DNA from: Falsiroseomonas sp046052145
Lineage (GTDB): Bacteria > Pseudomonadota > Alphaproteobacteria > Acetobacterales > Acetobacteraceae
Direction of reading: 5' to 3'
Length of the DNA: 64,000 nt
Assembly (NCBI GenBank): GCA_046052145.1
Contig: JBJOMW010000005.1
Location: 110,479 to 174,478 of the forward strand
The notes under the pieces are model-generated. The model saw nothing but the letters and a program-made list of their open reading frames with translations, was not told where the DNA came from and did not search any database. How positions within the stretch are numbered: the first letter of the stretch is position 1; every line of letters begins with the position of its first letter. Positions 51,135-59,419 of the stretch are shown here, in pieces. Made by a program: the position numbers and the translations under genes.

Positions 51135-51857
51135 ATGCCGCTCGGCACAGACGGCACTAGGCAAACGCAGGGGACCCGCGCGGAGCGCGGAAACAACCAC
51201 GCGGGGCGCTGCGGCGCAATCGCCGCCGCGGCGCTGCTGGCCGGCGTCCTGCTGCTGCCAGCCCTGCCGGCCGCGCAGACCCAGGCCCCCTTCGCCGAGG
51301 CTGCCTCGGCCGACAACCCGCTGGTCCAGCGCGATGTCCCGGCCGAGGCGGTGGCCGAGAACGCCGTTGCGGCCCGCGACCGGGCGCTCGCCGCCGGCCA
51401 GCGCATCGCCTATGAGCGGATGGCCGCCGCGATGGGCCTGCCGCTCAATCTCTCGGACCAGCAGATCGAGGCGATTGTCTCCTCCCTCGTCATCGAGAGC
51501 GAACGGATCACGCCGCGCGGCTACAGCGCGCGCATCACGGTGAATTTCAACCCCGCCGGCACCGGCCCCCGCCCGCCCCAGGCCCCGCCGCCGACCAGCG
51601 CGGCAGTCGCCAGTGTGGAGGCGGTGGCGCGCTATCGGTCCTTCCGGGATTATGTGGACCTCAGCCGGCGCCTTGCGGCCCAGCCCGCCGTCGCGCGGGT
51701 GGAGGTGCTCGCCATCTCGGGTGAGGCAGCGCGGCTCCGGATCGGCCTGCGCAGCCAGCCGGATGCGGCGGCGGCGGAGTTGGCCCAGGGCGGGCTGCTG
51801 CTCGGCCAGGGTGCGCCCGGCGAGGGATGGCGCATCGGCCTTGCCGGGGGGCGCTGA
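51135..51857 (+). CDS. exported protein of unknown function (DUF2066-like position)
   Basis: The roughly 240-residue product has a long N-terminal region and a hydrophobic signal segment (CGAIAAAALLAGVLLLPALP), with probable cleavage near AAQTQA. The mature part begins with an Ala-rich helix (AVAARDRALAAGQRIAYERM) and a segment SLVIESERITPRGYSARITV that recalls DUF2066 proteins found in this operon in relatives; I am not certain of the family. The ATG at 51135 has AGGGGA upstream; one 30 bases earlier is also possible. It leads the operon to ppx. Confidence 0.65.
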   Translation: MPLGTDGTRQTQGTRAERGNNHAGRCGAIAAAALLAGVLLLPALPAAQTQAPFAEAASADNPLVQRDVPAEAVAENAVAARDRALAAGQRIAYERMAAAMGLPLNLSDQQIEAIVSSLVIESERITPRGYSARITVNFNPAGTGPRPPQAPPPTSAAVASVEAVARYRSFRDYVDLSRRLAAQPAVARVEVLAISGEAARLRIGLRSQPDAAAAELAQGGLLLGQGAPGEGWRIGLAGGR

Positions 51858-52434
51858 CACCGGCCAGGGCGGCCCTGGGGCGGGCGATCCGCCCGCGGCG
51901 GGGCTGTTCACCCTGCCCAATGCCATCACCTTCGCCCGGCTCTGCGCCGTGCCGCTGGCGGTGTGGCTGGTGATGCAGCACCGGCTCGACCTTGCCTTCT
52001 ATGTCTTCGTTGCCGCGGGTGTGTCGGATGCGGTGGATGGGTGGCTCGCGCGGGTGATGAATGCGCGCTCCCGGCTTGGCGCCATCCTCGATCCGGCGGC
52101 GGACAAGGCGCTTCTGGTCTCGATGTATGTTACGCTCGCGGCGATCGAGGTCTTGCCGGATTGGCTGGCGATCCTCGTCGTGTTCCGTGACCTCCTGATC
52201 GTTGGGGGCGTTCTGGTGCTCTACCTGCTCGGCCAGCCGCCGGCGATCCAGCCGATCCTGCTGTCCAAGGCGAATACGGCGCTGCAGATCCTGCTGGCCG
52301 CCGCAGCGTTGCTCGTGGCCGGCTTCGGACTGCAGGCGGCGGCGCTGCTCGATGCGCTGGTGCTGGCCACGGCCGTGACCACCTTCGCCTCGGGCGCGGC
52401 CTATGTCTGGCACGCGGCACGGCGCAACCGATGA
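51811..52434 (+). CDS. CDP-alcohol phosphatidyltransferase family protein
   Basis: This membrane enzyme transfers a phosphatidyl group from CDP-diacylglycerol to an alcohol. The full catalytic motif D-x2-DG-x2-AR-x8-G-x3-D-x3-D is present in SDAVDGWLARVMNARSRLGA continuing ILDPAADK. Hydrophobic segments surround it. No ATG fits: candidates are the GTG at 51811 and a TTG at 51841, both inside the end of the preceding gene; the conserved part starts near LFTLPNAITFARL. It may be a PgsA-like enzyme, but the alcohol is not identifiable. The stop overlaps the next gene (ATGA). Confidence 0.85.
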   Translation: MRPARDGASALPGGADTGQGGPGAGDPPAAGLFTLPNAITFARLCAVPLAVWLVMQHRLDLAFYVFVAAGVSDAVDGWLARVMNARSRLGAILDPAADKALLVSMYVTLAAIEVLPDWLAILVVFRDLLIVGGVLVLYLLGQPPAIQPILLSKANTALQILLAAAALLVAGFGLQAAALLDALVLATAVTTFASGAAYVWHAARRNR

Positions 52435-53606
52435 GGGAGGATGCGAAGCCCCCCATTGTCGCGCCGCCCGCGCCGCCACCGGCGGAGCCCTTGCGTGCTG
52501 CGGGCTGGCGCCCGGCGGATGGCGCGCGCAACGCGACGCGGGCGCAGCGTTTGGCGCTGATCTTCGGCGTGCTGGCGGCGCTGATCTTCGCGCTCTGGAC
52601 CTTCTCGCCGATCCTGACGCCCTTCGTGCTGGCGGGCTGCATCGCCTATTTCCTGGACCCGGTGGCGACGGTGCTGGCGCGGCTTGGGGTGAACCGGGCG
52701 TTTGGCGCCTTCCTGCTGATCCTTGGCTTCGCGGCGCTCTGCCTGCTGGCGATGCTGCTGCTCTATCCGCTGCTGATCGCGCAGATCGGCATCATGATCC
52801 AGCGGCTGCCCGCCTATGTCGCCGGCATCGGCACGCTGGTCCGTCAGGCGCTGGAAGCCGCGCAGGAGGCTTTCGGGCCTGAGGTCGTGGACGCGCAGCT
52901 GCGGGACCTGGCGGTGCGTCAGGCCGGCGCGATGGTCACCTTCCTCGGCACCGCGGTGGGGCGCCTGATCGGCGGCGGCTTCGCGCTGTTCAACGTCTTC
53001 ACGCTGCTTGTCGTGACGCCGGTCGTTGCCTTCTACCTGCTGCGCGACTGGCCGCGCATTCTCGCGCGCGTGGACAATTGGCTGCCGCTGCGCTCGGCGC
53101 ACACGCTGCGGCAGCTCGCGCGCGACACCGACCGGGTGCTGTCGGCCTGGCTGCGCGGGCAGCTGCTGTGCTGCCTGATCCTCGGCCTGTTCTACGCGAT
53201 GGGGCTGCAGCTGGTCGGGCTGGAGCTTGGCCTGATCGTCGGGCTGATGTCCGGCGTGCTGAGCTTCATCCCCTATGTCGGCTCCATCACCGGCTTCGCG
53301 GTTGCGCTTCTGCTGGCGGCGGCGCAGTTCGGCACCTGGGAAGGGGTCGGCCTTGTCGTCCTGGTCTTCGTGGTGGGCCAGGTGGTGGAGGGCTACATCA
53401 TCTACCCGCGCCTGCTCGGCAACCGGGTGGAGCTGCATGCGGTGTGGGTGATCTTCGCGCTGTTTGCCGGCGGCGTGGCCTTCGGCTTCCTGGGCGTGCT
53501 GCTGGCCGTGCCGATGGCCGCGGCGGTCGGCGTGATCGCGCGCTACTGGCTGCGCCGCTACCTGGAAAGCCCGCTCTACCTGGATCCGCCGCGGACGGGA
53601 TCCTGA
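52431..53606 (+). CDS. AI-2E/PerM family membrane protein
   Basis: The 391-residue product has about eight membrane segments in the PerM pattern: LIFALWTFSPILTPFVLAGC near the N-terminus, a long amphipathic cytoplasmic stretch, then VTPVVAFYLLRDWPRILARV and GLMSGVLSFIPYVGSITGFA. VVGQVVEGYIIYPRLLGNRV is the conserved late motif. The family includes putative autoinducer exporters and sodium/proton antiporters; substrate unknown. The first 35 residues are Pro-rich and cytoplasmic. Confidence 0.87.
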   Translation: MREDAKPPIVAPPAPPPAEPLRAAGWRPADGARNATRAQRLALIFGVLAALIFALWTFSPILTPFVLAGCIAYFLDPVATVLARLGVNRAFGAFLLILGFAALCLLAMLLLYPLLIAQIGIMIQRLPAYVAGIGTLVRQALEAAQEAFGPEVVDAQLRDLAVRQAGAMVTFLGTAVGRLIGGGFALFNVFTLLVVTPVVAFYLLRDWPRILARVDNWLPLRSAHTLRQLARDTDRVLSAWLRGQLLCCLILGLFYAMGLQLVGLELGLIVGLMSGVLSFIPYVGSITGFAVALLLAAAQFGTWEGVGLVVLVFVVGQVVEGYIIYPRLLGNRVELHAVWVIFALFAGGVAFGFLGVLLAVPMAAAVGVIARYWLRRYLESPLYLDPPRTGS

Positions 53607-54341
53607 ATGACGGGTGATCCCGCCGCACCGCGCCAGCTTCCCCTGCCGCTGCCCATCGCGCACTCCGCCGCGCGGGCCGATCTGGCAGAGGACGCTTCGA
53701 ACGCCGAGGCGCTGGCCTGGCTCGACCGGCCCTTCGACTGGCCGGCGCATCGCCTTGCGCTGTTCGGCCCGCCCGGCGTCGGCAAGTCGCACATGCTGCG
53801 CGCCGCCGCGACGGCGGGCGGCTGGCGGCTGCTGGATGGGCGCGCGCTGACGCCCGCTTTGGCGCTCGCCCCCGCCGAGGGCACGGCGCTCGATGACGCC
53901 GAGGCCGCGCCCGAGGTCGCGCTGTTCCACCTGATCAACCGCGCTGCCGAAACCGGCGCGCCGCTTCTGCTGGCGGCCCGCGTGGCGCCGGCCCGCTGGC
54001 CTGTCGGGCTGCCCGACCTCGCCTCCCGCCTGCGCGCGACCTTCGCCGTCGGGATCGGCGCGCCGTCGGACGGGTTGCTGGAAGCGCTGCTGGCCAAGCA
54101 CCTGGCCGATCGGCAGCTCCGCGTGGCGCCCGAGGTGCGCGCCTGGCTGCTGGCCCGCCTGCCGCGGGAGGCCGCGGTGGTCGCGGCGGCCGTCGCGCGG
54201 CTCGATGCCGCGGCGCTGGCGGCGGGCGCGGCCATCACCCGCCCCTTCGCGCGGGAGACGCTGGCCGGGCTGCTGGCCGATGATGACCATTCCGTTGCAG
54301 GGGCCTCCGCCACCTCGCCGCCCCCGGGCGCCTTGGGCTAG
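53607..54341 (+). CDS. hdaA: DnaA-like AAA+ protein, Hda/HdaA type
   Basis: HdaA, with the DNA polymerase clamp, stimulates DnaA-ATP hydrolysis to prevent over-initiation. The N-terminus carries the clamp-binding motif QLPLPL (residues 10-15). The Walker A FGPPGVGKSH is at about 53-62 and a Walker-B-like LDDAE at about 95. A small lid domain follows (LLARLPREAAVVAAAVARLD). The 244 residues match HdaA. It precedes ppk with 10 bases between stop and start, linking replication control with polyphosphate metabolism in one transcript. Confidence 0.87.
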   Translation: MTGDPAAPRQLPLPLPIAHSAARADLAEDASNAEALAWLDRPFDWPAHRLALFGPPGVGKSHMLRAAATAGGWRLLDGRALTPALALAPAEGTALDDAEAAPEVALFHLINRAAETGAPLLLAARVAPARWPVGLPDLASRLRATFAVGIGAPSDGLLEALLAKHLADRQLRVAPEVRAWLLARLPREAAVVAAAVARLDAAALAAGAAITRPFARETLAGLLADDDHSVAGASATSPPPGALG

Positions 54342-54351
54342 TCTGCCGCGT

Positions 54352-56574
54352 ATGGACACGCTGCCGACCGAGCCCGCCCCCTGCATCGGCGCCGAGGATC
54401 CCGCGCGCTTCATCAACCGCGAGCTCTCCTGGCTGGCCTTCAACACCCGCGTGCTGGAGGAGGCGGCGAACCCCCGCCACCCGCTGCTGGAACGCCTGCG
54501 CTTCGTCGCGATCTCCGCTTCCAACCTCGATGAATTCTATTCCGTGCGCGTCGCGGGGCTGGTCGGGCAGGACCGGGCGGGCGTCGCCAAGCTGTCCTCC
54601 GACGGGCTGACGCCCGCCCGTGCGCTGGCGGCGATCCACACCGAGGCGCAGGGGCTGATCGAAGGCCAGCAGGCCGCCTGGCGCGAATTGCGCGCGTTGC
54701 TCGAAGACGCCGGCGTCACCGTCTGCCGGCCGGAGGCACTGACGCTCGCCGACCGGACCTGGCTCGAAGGCTATTTCGCCGACCGCATCTTTCCGGTGCT
54801 GACGCCGCTGGCGGTCGATCCCGCGCATCCCTTCCCCTTCATCGTCAACCTCGCGCTCTGCATGGTGCTGAAGCTGGTGCGCGAGGAGGATGGCGGCACG
54901 ATGCGCGCGCTGCTGCCGCTGCCGCCGCAGGTCGAGCGCTTCATCCGCCTGCCGCCCGAGGATGCCTGCCGGGACGACCCCCGGGACGTGCAGGCGAAGC
55001 ATCCGGCCATCCGCTTCGTGATGCTGGAAGACCTGATCGGCCTGTTCCTCGACCGTCTCTTCCCCGGCTTCGTTCCCGCCGAGACCGGCCTGTTCCGCCT
55101 GATCCGCGACACCGATGTGGAGTTCGAGGAAGAGGCGGAAGACCTGGTGCGCAGCTATGAGACGGCGCTGAAGCGCCGTCGTCGCGGCCGTGCCATCCGC
55201 CTCAGTGTGGATGCGCGCATGCCGCAGGACATGCTGGAGCTGGTCGCGGGCGAGCTGGACGCCGATCTGCAGGGCGTCTTCAAGGTGGATGGTCTGCTCG
55301 GTGTGTCGGACCTGACGCAGATGATCGTGGATGACCGTCCCGACCTGCTCTTCACGCCCTACACGCCGCGTTTCCCGGAACGCATCCTGGATTTCGGCGG
55401 CGATTGCTTCGCCGCCATCGCGGCGAAGGACATCGTTGTCCACCACCCCTATGAGAGCTTCGACGTGGTGGTGCAGTTCCTGCGCCAGGCCGCGCGCGAT
55501 CCGAATGTGGTCGCGATCAAGCAGACGCTCTATCGCACCACGCGCGACAGCCCGATCGTCAAGGCGCTGATCGAGGCGGCGGAGTCGGGCAAATCCGTCA
55601 CCGGCATCGTCGAGATCAAGGCCCGCTTCGATGAGGAGCGGAACATCGCGCTGGCGCGGGAGCTGGAGGCGGCCGGCGTGCAGGTCGTCTTCGGCTTCGT
55701 GGAACTCAAGACCCACGCCAAGGTCTCGCTGGTGGTGCGGCGCGAGCGCGACGGCTTGCGCTCTTACGCGCATTTCGGCACTGGCAACTACCACCCCGTC
55801 ACCGCGCGCATCTACACCGACCTCAGCTTCTTCACCGCCGATCCCGCACTCACGCGCGACGCGCAGAAGCTCTTTAACTACATGACCGGCTATGCGCGGC
55901 CCGAGACGATGGAGGCGCTGGCCTTCGCGCCGCTCACCATCCGCCCCGCGCTGCTCGGCCTGATCGAGCGCGAGATCGGCTTCGCCCGGGATGGCAAGCC
56001 TGCCGGCATCTGGCTCAAGATGAACAGCCTGGTGGATGAGCAGCTGATCGACGCGCTCTACCGCGCGAGCCAGGCAGGCGTGCGTGTGGAATGCGTGGTG
56101 CGCGGCATCTGCTGCCTCCGCCCCGGCGTGCCGGGCCTGTCGGAGAACATCCATGTGAAGTCCATCGTCGGCCGCTTCCTGGAGCACAGCCGCGTCTATG
56201 TCTTCGGCAATGGCCACCGCTTGCCATCCCGCCGGGCGCGGGTGTTCATCTCCTCCGCCGATCTGATGGCGCGGAACATGGACTGGCGCGTGGAGACGAT
56301 GGTGCCGATCGAGAACCCGACCGTGCACGCGCAGATCCTCGACCAGGTGATGATGGTGAACCTGCAGGACACGATGCAGAGCTGGGAACTCGGCCCCGAC
56401 GCCGTCTATCGCCGGCTGGAGCCCGGCGAGAAGCCGGTTTCGGCGCATGAGTACTTCATGACCAATCCGTCGCTGTCAGGCCGCGGCAGTGCGCTGCAGC
56501 CGCGCGTGGCGCGCGCGCGCGTCTCCTCCGGCGCGCCGCCGCGGCGCCGGGCGGACCGCGTGACGCAGGACTGA
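54352..56574 (+). CDS. ppk1: polyphosphate kinase 1
   Basis: PPK1 makes inorganic polyphosphate from ATP. The 740-residue product starts with the family N-domain (RFINRELSWLAFNTRVLEEA, FVAISASNLDEFYSVRV). HHPYESFDVVVQFLRQAARD and TLYRTTRDSPIVKALIEAAE are conserved. The autophosphorylated His is His474 in YAHFGTGNYHP. A frame extending 49 residues upstream lies in hda and is rejected. It is followed by ppx after five bases. Confidence 0.96.
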   Translation: MDTLPTEPAPCIGAEDPARFINRELSWLAFNTRVLEEAANPRHPLLERLRFVAISASNLDEFYSVRVAGLVGQDRAGVAKLSSDGLTPARALAAIHTEAQGLIEGQQAAWRELRALLEDAGVTVCRPEALTLADRTWLEGYFADRIFPVLTPLAVDPAHPFPFIVNLALCMVLKLVREEDGGTMRALLPLPPQVERFIRLPPEDACRDDPRDVQAKHPAIRFVMLEDLIGLFLDRLFPGFVPAETGLFRLIRDTDVEFEEEAEDLVRSYETALKRRRRGRAIRLSVDARMPQDMLELVAGELDADLQGVFKVDGLLGVSDLTQMIVDDRPDLLFTPYTPRFPERILDFGGDCFAAIAAKDIVVHHPYESFDVVVQFLRQAARDPNVVAIKQTLYRTTRDSPIVKALIEAAESGKSVTGIVEIKARFDEERNIALARELEAAGVQVVFGFVELKTHAKVSLVVRRERDGLRSYAHFGTGNYHPVTARIYTDLSFFTADPALTRDAQKLFNYMTGYARPETMEALAFAPLTIRPALLGLIEREIGFARDGKPAGIWLKMNSLVDEQLIDALYRASQAGVRVECVVRGICCLRPGVPGLSENIHVKSIVGRFLEHSRVYVFGNGHRLPSRRARVFISSADLMARNMDWRVETMVPIENPTVHAQILDQVMMVNLQDTMQSWELGPDAVYRRLEPGEKPVSAHEYFMTNPSLSGRGSALQPRVARARVSSGAPPRRRADRVTQD

Positions 56575-56579
56575 GGGCA

Positions 56580-58106
56580 TTGGCTGATTTCTCGCTCACC
56601 CCGCCGCGTGCGACGACGCGGCGGGCGGACCGGCCACGCCGCTTCGGCGTCGTGGACCTCGGCTCCAACTCCGTCCGCCTCGTTGTCTTCGAGGGGCTGT
56701 CGCGCAACCCGCTGCCGATCTTCAACGAGAAGGCGGTGCTCGGCCTTGGGCGCGGGCTGCAGCAGACGGGGCGGTTGAACGAGGCGGCGATCGAGCCGGC
56801 GCTGACCGTGCTCGGCCGCTATGCGGCGGTGGCCAATGCGATGGGCGCCGACCCGATCGAGATTCTGGCGACCGCGGCGACGCGCGATGCCGGGAATGGG
56901 CGGGACTTCATCGCCGCCATCAATGCCCGCCTGCCCGATATCCCCGTCCATGTGCTGTCGGGGCGGGAGGAGGGGGCACTCTCGGCCGATGGCGTGCTGC
57001 TCGGCTTCCCGGGCGCGGATGGCGTGCTGGGGGATATGGGCGGCGGCTCGCTCGAGCTGGTGGAACTCAACCATGGGCGGATGGGGCAGGCGGCGTCGCT
57101 GCCGCTCGGCGCGCTGCGCCTTGCGGACCGCGCCGGCGGTGAGGCTGCGAAGGCGCGCGCGATCGTGGAAGGCGACCTTGCCGACGTGCCTTGGCTGAAG
57201 CGCGGCGAGGGGCGCGACCTGTTCCTGGTGGGCGGCGCCTGGCGTGCGCTGGCGCGCATGCACATCGCCCAGACCAGCTATCCGCTGTCCATCGTCCACC
57301 ACTATGTGCTGCCAAGGGAGGAAGCGCGCGACCTGGCGGGTGTCGTCGCCAAGGCCGACCGCAAGCTGCTGGAGAAGATGCCCGGCGCGCCCGCCAAGCG
57401 CCTGCAGGACATGCCCTTCGCCGCCGTGGTGCTGCGCAGGCTGCTGCGCATGACGGGGGCGCGGCGTGTCGTGTTCAGCGCCAACGGCTTGCGCGAGGGC
57501 TGGTACGCCCGCCTGCTCCCGCGCGAGGTGCGGGAGGAGGATCCCTTGCGCGCCGCCGGGCATGAGCTGGCCGCGCGCTATGGTCGCGATCCCGAACTCG
57601 CCCCCGCGCTCGCCGCCTGGACCGCGCCGCTCTTCGACGGTGAATCGCCCGAGGCCGCGCTGCTGCGGGAGGCCGCCTGCTGGATCGCCGATATCGGCAG
57701 CCATGACCATCCCGATTATCGCGCAGAGCAGGCCTTCTACCGCGTGCTGCGCCAGCCCGGTGTCGGTGTGGACCACCACCAGCGCGCTTTCCTCGCGCTG
57801 GTCGCGGCGCTCCGCTACGAGGCGGATGCGGATGCGCCCTTCCTGGCCGCCGCGCGGCCGCTGCTGGATGCCGCGGCGCTGCGCCGTGCGGAGGCGCTCG
57901 GGGCTGCGCTGCGTCTGGCCTTCACGCTCTCGGGCGGCACGCCGGTGCTGCTGGCCGGCACGGCGCTGCGGCGCGTCGGTGCCGAATTGCGCCTGCGCCT
58001 GGTCGAGGGCAGCGGCGTCTTCGCGGGTGAGAGCGTGCAGCGGCGGCTCGATACGGTTGCCGCCGCACTCGGGCTGACGGCGACGGTCGAAGTCGCCGGG
58101 CGCTGA
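56580..58106 (+). CDS. ppx: exopolyphosphatase / guanosine pentaphosphatase
   Basis: Ppx/GppA enzymes degrade polyphosphate or pppGpp. The ASKHA ATPase-fold start GVVDLGSNSVRLVVFE, the EILATAATRDAGNG strand, LSGREEGALSADGVLLGF and DMGGGSLELVELN loops are all present. The C-terminal HD-like helical region contains the WIADIGSHDHPDYRAEQAFY metal-site-like sequence. It begins with TTG five bases after the ppk stop; length 508 residues. The ppk-ppx pairing gives opposite activities from one transcript. Confidence 0.93.
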   Translation: MADFSLTPPRATTRRADRPRRFGVVDLGSNSVRLVVFEGLSRNPLPIFNEKAVLGLGRGLQQTGRLNEAAIEPALTVLGRYAAVANAMGADPIEILATAATRDAGNGRDFIAAINARLPDIPVHVLSGREEGALSADGVLLGFPGADGVLGDMGGGSLELVELNHGRMGQAASLPLGALRLADRAGGEAAKARAIVEGDLADVPWLKRGEGRDLFLVGGAWRALARMHIAQTSYPLSIVHHYVLPREEARDLAGVVAKADRKLLEKMPGAPAKRLQDMPFAAVVLRRLLRMTGARRVVFSANGLREGWYARLLPREVREEDPLRAAGHELAARYGRDPELAPALAAWTAPLFDGESPEAALLREAACWIADIGSHDHPDYRAEQAFYRVLRQPGVGVDHHQRAFLALVAALRYEADADAPFLAAARPLLDAAALRRAEALGAALRLAFTLSGGTPVLLAGTALRRVGAELRLRLVEGSGVFAGESVQRRLDTVAAALGLTATVEVAGR

Positions 58107-58127
58107 ACAGCGCCCCACGCGCCTTCG

Positions 58128-59156
58128 TCAGCGCCAGTTCGCGCGCTGCATGATGCGCAGCGCTTCCGGGCTGAGCTCGGCCAGGCGCGCCGCGTTCAGC
58201 GGGTCCTGCTTGAAGGCGCCGAGGCCGCGCAGGAAGGCGTGGGGCTGCGCGTCGGCCACCACCGGGTATTCCATGTTGCCATCGGCGAAGATGGACTGCG
58301 CTGCCGGCGAGGAGAGGTATTCCAGGAAGGCCTGCGCGGCCTCCCGGTTCGGCGCGGTCCGCACCACGCCGGCGCCGGAGATGTTCACATGCGCCCCACG
58401 GTCGCCCTGGTTCGGGAACAGCACCGCCATGCGCGCCGCGATCTCGCGCTCCTCGGCGCGCGCCGAGCGGTGCAGCAGGCCGAGGTAATAGGTGTTGGAA
58501 ATCGCAAGCCGCCCCTGGCCGGCCGCGACCGCCCTGATCTGGTCGCTGTCCCCGCCCTGCGGCGGGCGGGAGAGGTTGGCCGCGATGCCGCGCGCCCAGG
58601 CCTCCGTCGCCTCCGGCCCGTTGGCAGCCAGCACGCTCGCTGTCCAGCCGATCGAATAGATATTGGAGGAGGAGCGGGTGGAGACCATCCCGCGGAACTC
58701 CGGCTTCGCCAAATCCTCGTAGCGCGCGAGGCCCCCAGGCAGGCCAAGGTTGCGGTCGTACATCACGACCCGCGCGCGGGAGGAGAAGCCGAACCAGAAC
58801 CCCTGCGGGTCGCGCAGATGCGCGGGGATGCGGCTGGCGAGCACGCTGGAGCGAAGCTGCGCCAGCACATTGGCGTCCTTCGCGCGCGCAAGTCGCCCGG
58901 CATCCACGGTGACCAGCACATCGGCGGGCGAGTTCGCGCCCTCCGCGCGGATGCGCTCCAGCAACTGGTCCACATTCGCCTCGATCAGGCGGATGCGCAC
59001 GCCGGTCTGCCGCGTGAAGCCGTCATAAAGCTCGCGGTCGGTGTCGTAGTGGCGCGAGGAATAGATCGCGAGCGTGCGGTCCTGCGCCCGCACCAGGGCG
59101 GGCGCGAAAAGCGCGGCGCCGGCGCCAGCGAGGAGCATGCGGCGAGAGGTGGTCAT
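58128..59156 (-). CDS. Fe(3+) ABC transporter substrate-binding protein (FutA/FbpA type)
   Basis: This is a periplasmic ferric-iron receptor. The 342-residue product has a twin-Arg-like signal peptide (RRMLLAGAGAALFAPALVRA), then LAIYSSRHYDTDRELYDGFT and a SSSNIYSIGWTASVLAANG stretch. The Tyr pair in AISNTYYLGLLHRSA is the usual iron-binding position of the family. The permease and ATPase genes are not adjacent. A ribosome site GGAGAG precedes the ATG by five bases, and a Fur-like operator with overlapping promoter lies 87 bases upstream, consistent with iron repression. Confidence 0.9.
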   Translation of the reverse strand: MTTSRRMLLAGAGAALFAPALVRAQDRTLAIYSSRHYDTDRELYDGFTRQTGVRIRLIEANVDQLLERIRAEGANSPADVLVTVDAGRLARAKDANVLAQLRSSVLASRIPAHLRDPQGFWFGFSSRARVVMYDRNLGLPGGLARYEDLAKPEFRGMVSTRSSSNIYSIGWTASVLAANGPEATEAWARGIAANLSRPPQGGDSDQIRAVAAGQGRLAISNTYYLGLLHRSARAEEREIAARMAVLFPNQGDRGAHVNISGAGVVRTAPNREAAQAFLEYLSSPAAQSIFADGNMEYPVVADAQPHAFLRGLGAFKQDPLNAARLAELSPEALRIMQRANWR

Positions 59157-59230
59157 GGCATCTCTCCGTCAGCGGGCGGCGATTCGGCGGGCAGGGTGCC
59201 CGAGACTCGCGTCCGTGTCGCGTTGGGGGC

Positions 59231-59259
59231 GATGTAGCGCAATTGCGAAGCATTCGCAA
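59231..59259 (-). promoter_or_regulatory. Fur-like operator overlapping the promoter of the ferric-iron binding protein gene
   Basis: TTGCGAA-TGC-TTCGCAA (59243-59259, read on the minus strand) is a perfect 7-base inverted repeat that resembles alphaproteobacterial Fur boxes. The same DNA reads as a -35 TTGCGA (59254-59259) with a -10 TACATC (59231-59236) at 17-base spacing, giving a leader of about 70 bases before the ATG at 59156. A repressor bound here would cover the -35 element. Confidence 0.6.
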
Positions 59260-59419
59260 ATAGCGCCTGGCCAGGCTCCCTCCCGCGGCATTGCCCTTGG
59301 CCGTTCGCGCGAAGCCGGCGCGGCGGCCTGCCTCGGCCATGCTCACCCTCGCTTAATCCTGATCGGCAACGATGCGGCCGAGACCAACTGGGCTGCCACG
59401 GGGAAAAGGGCTTCGGATC

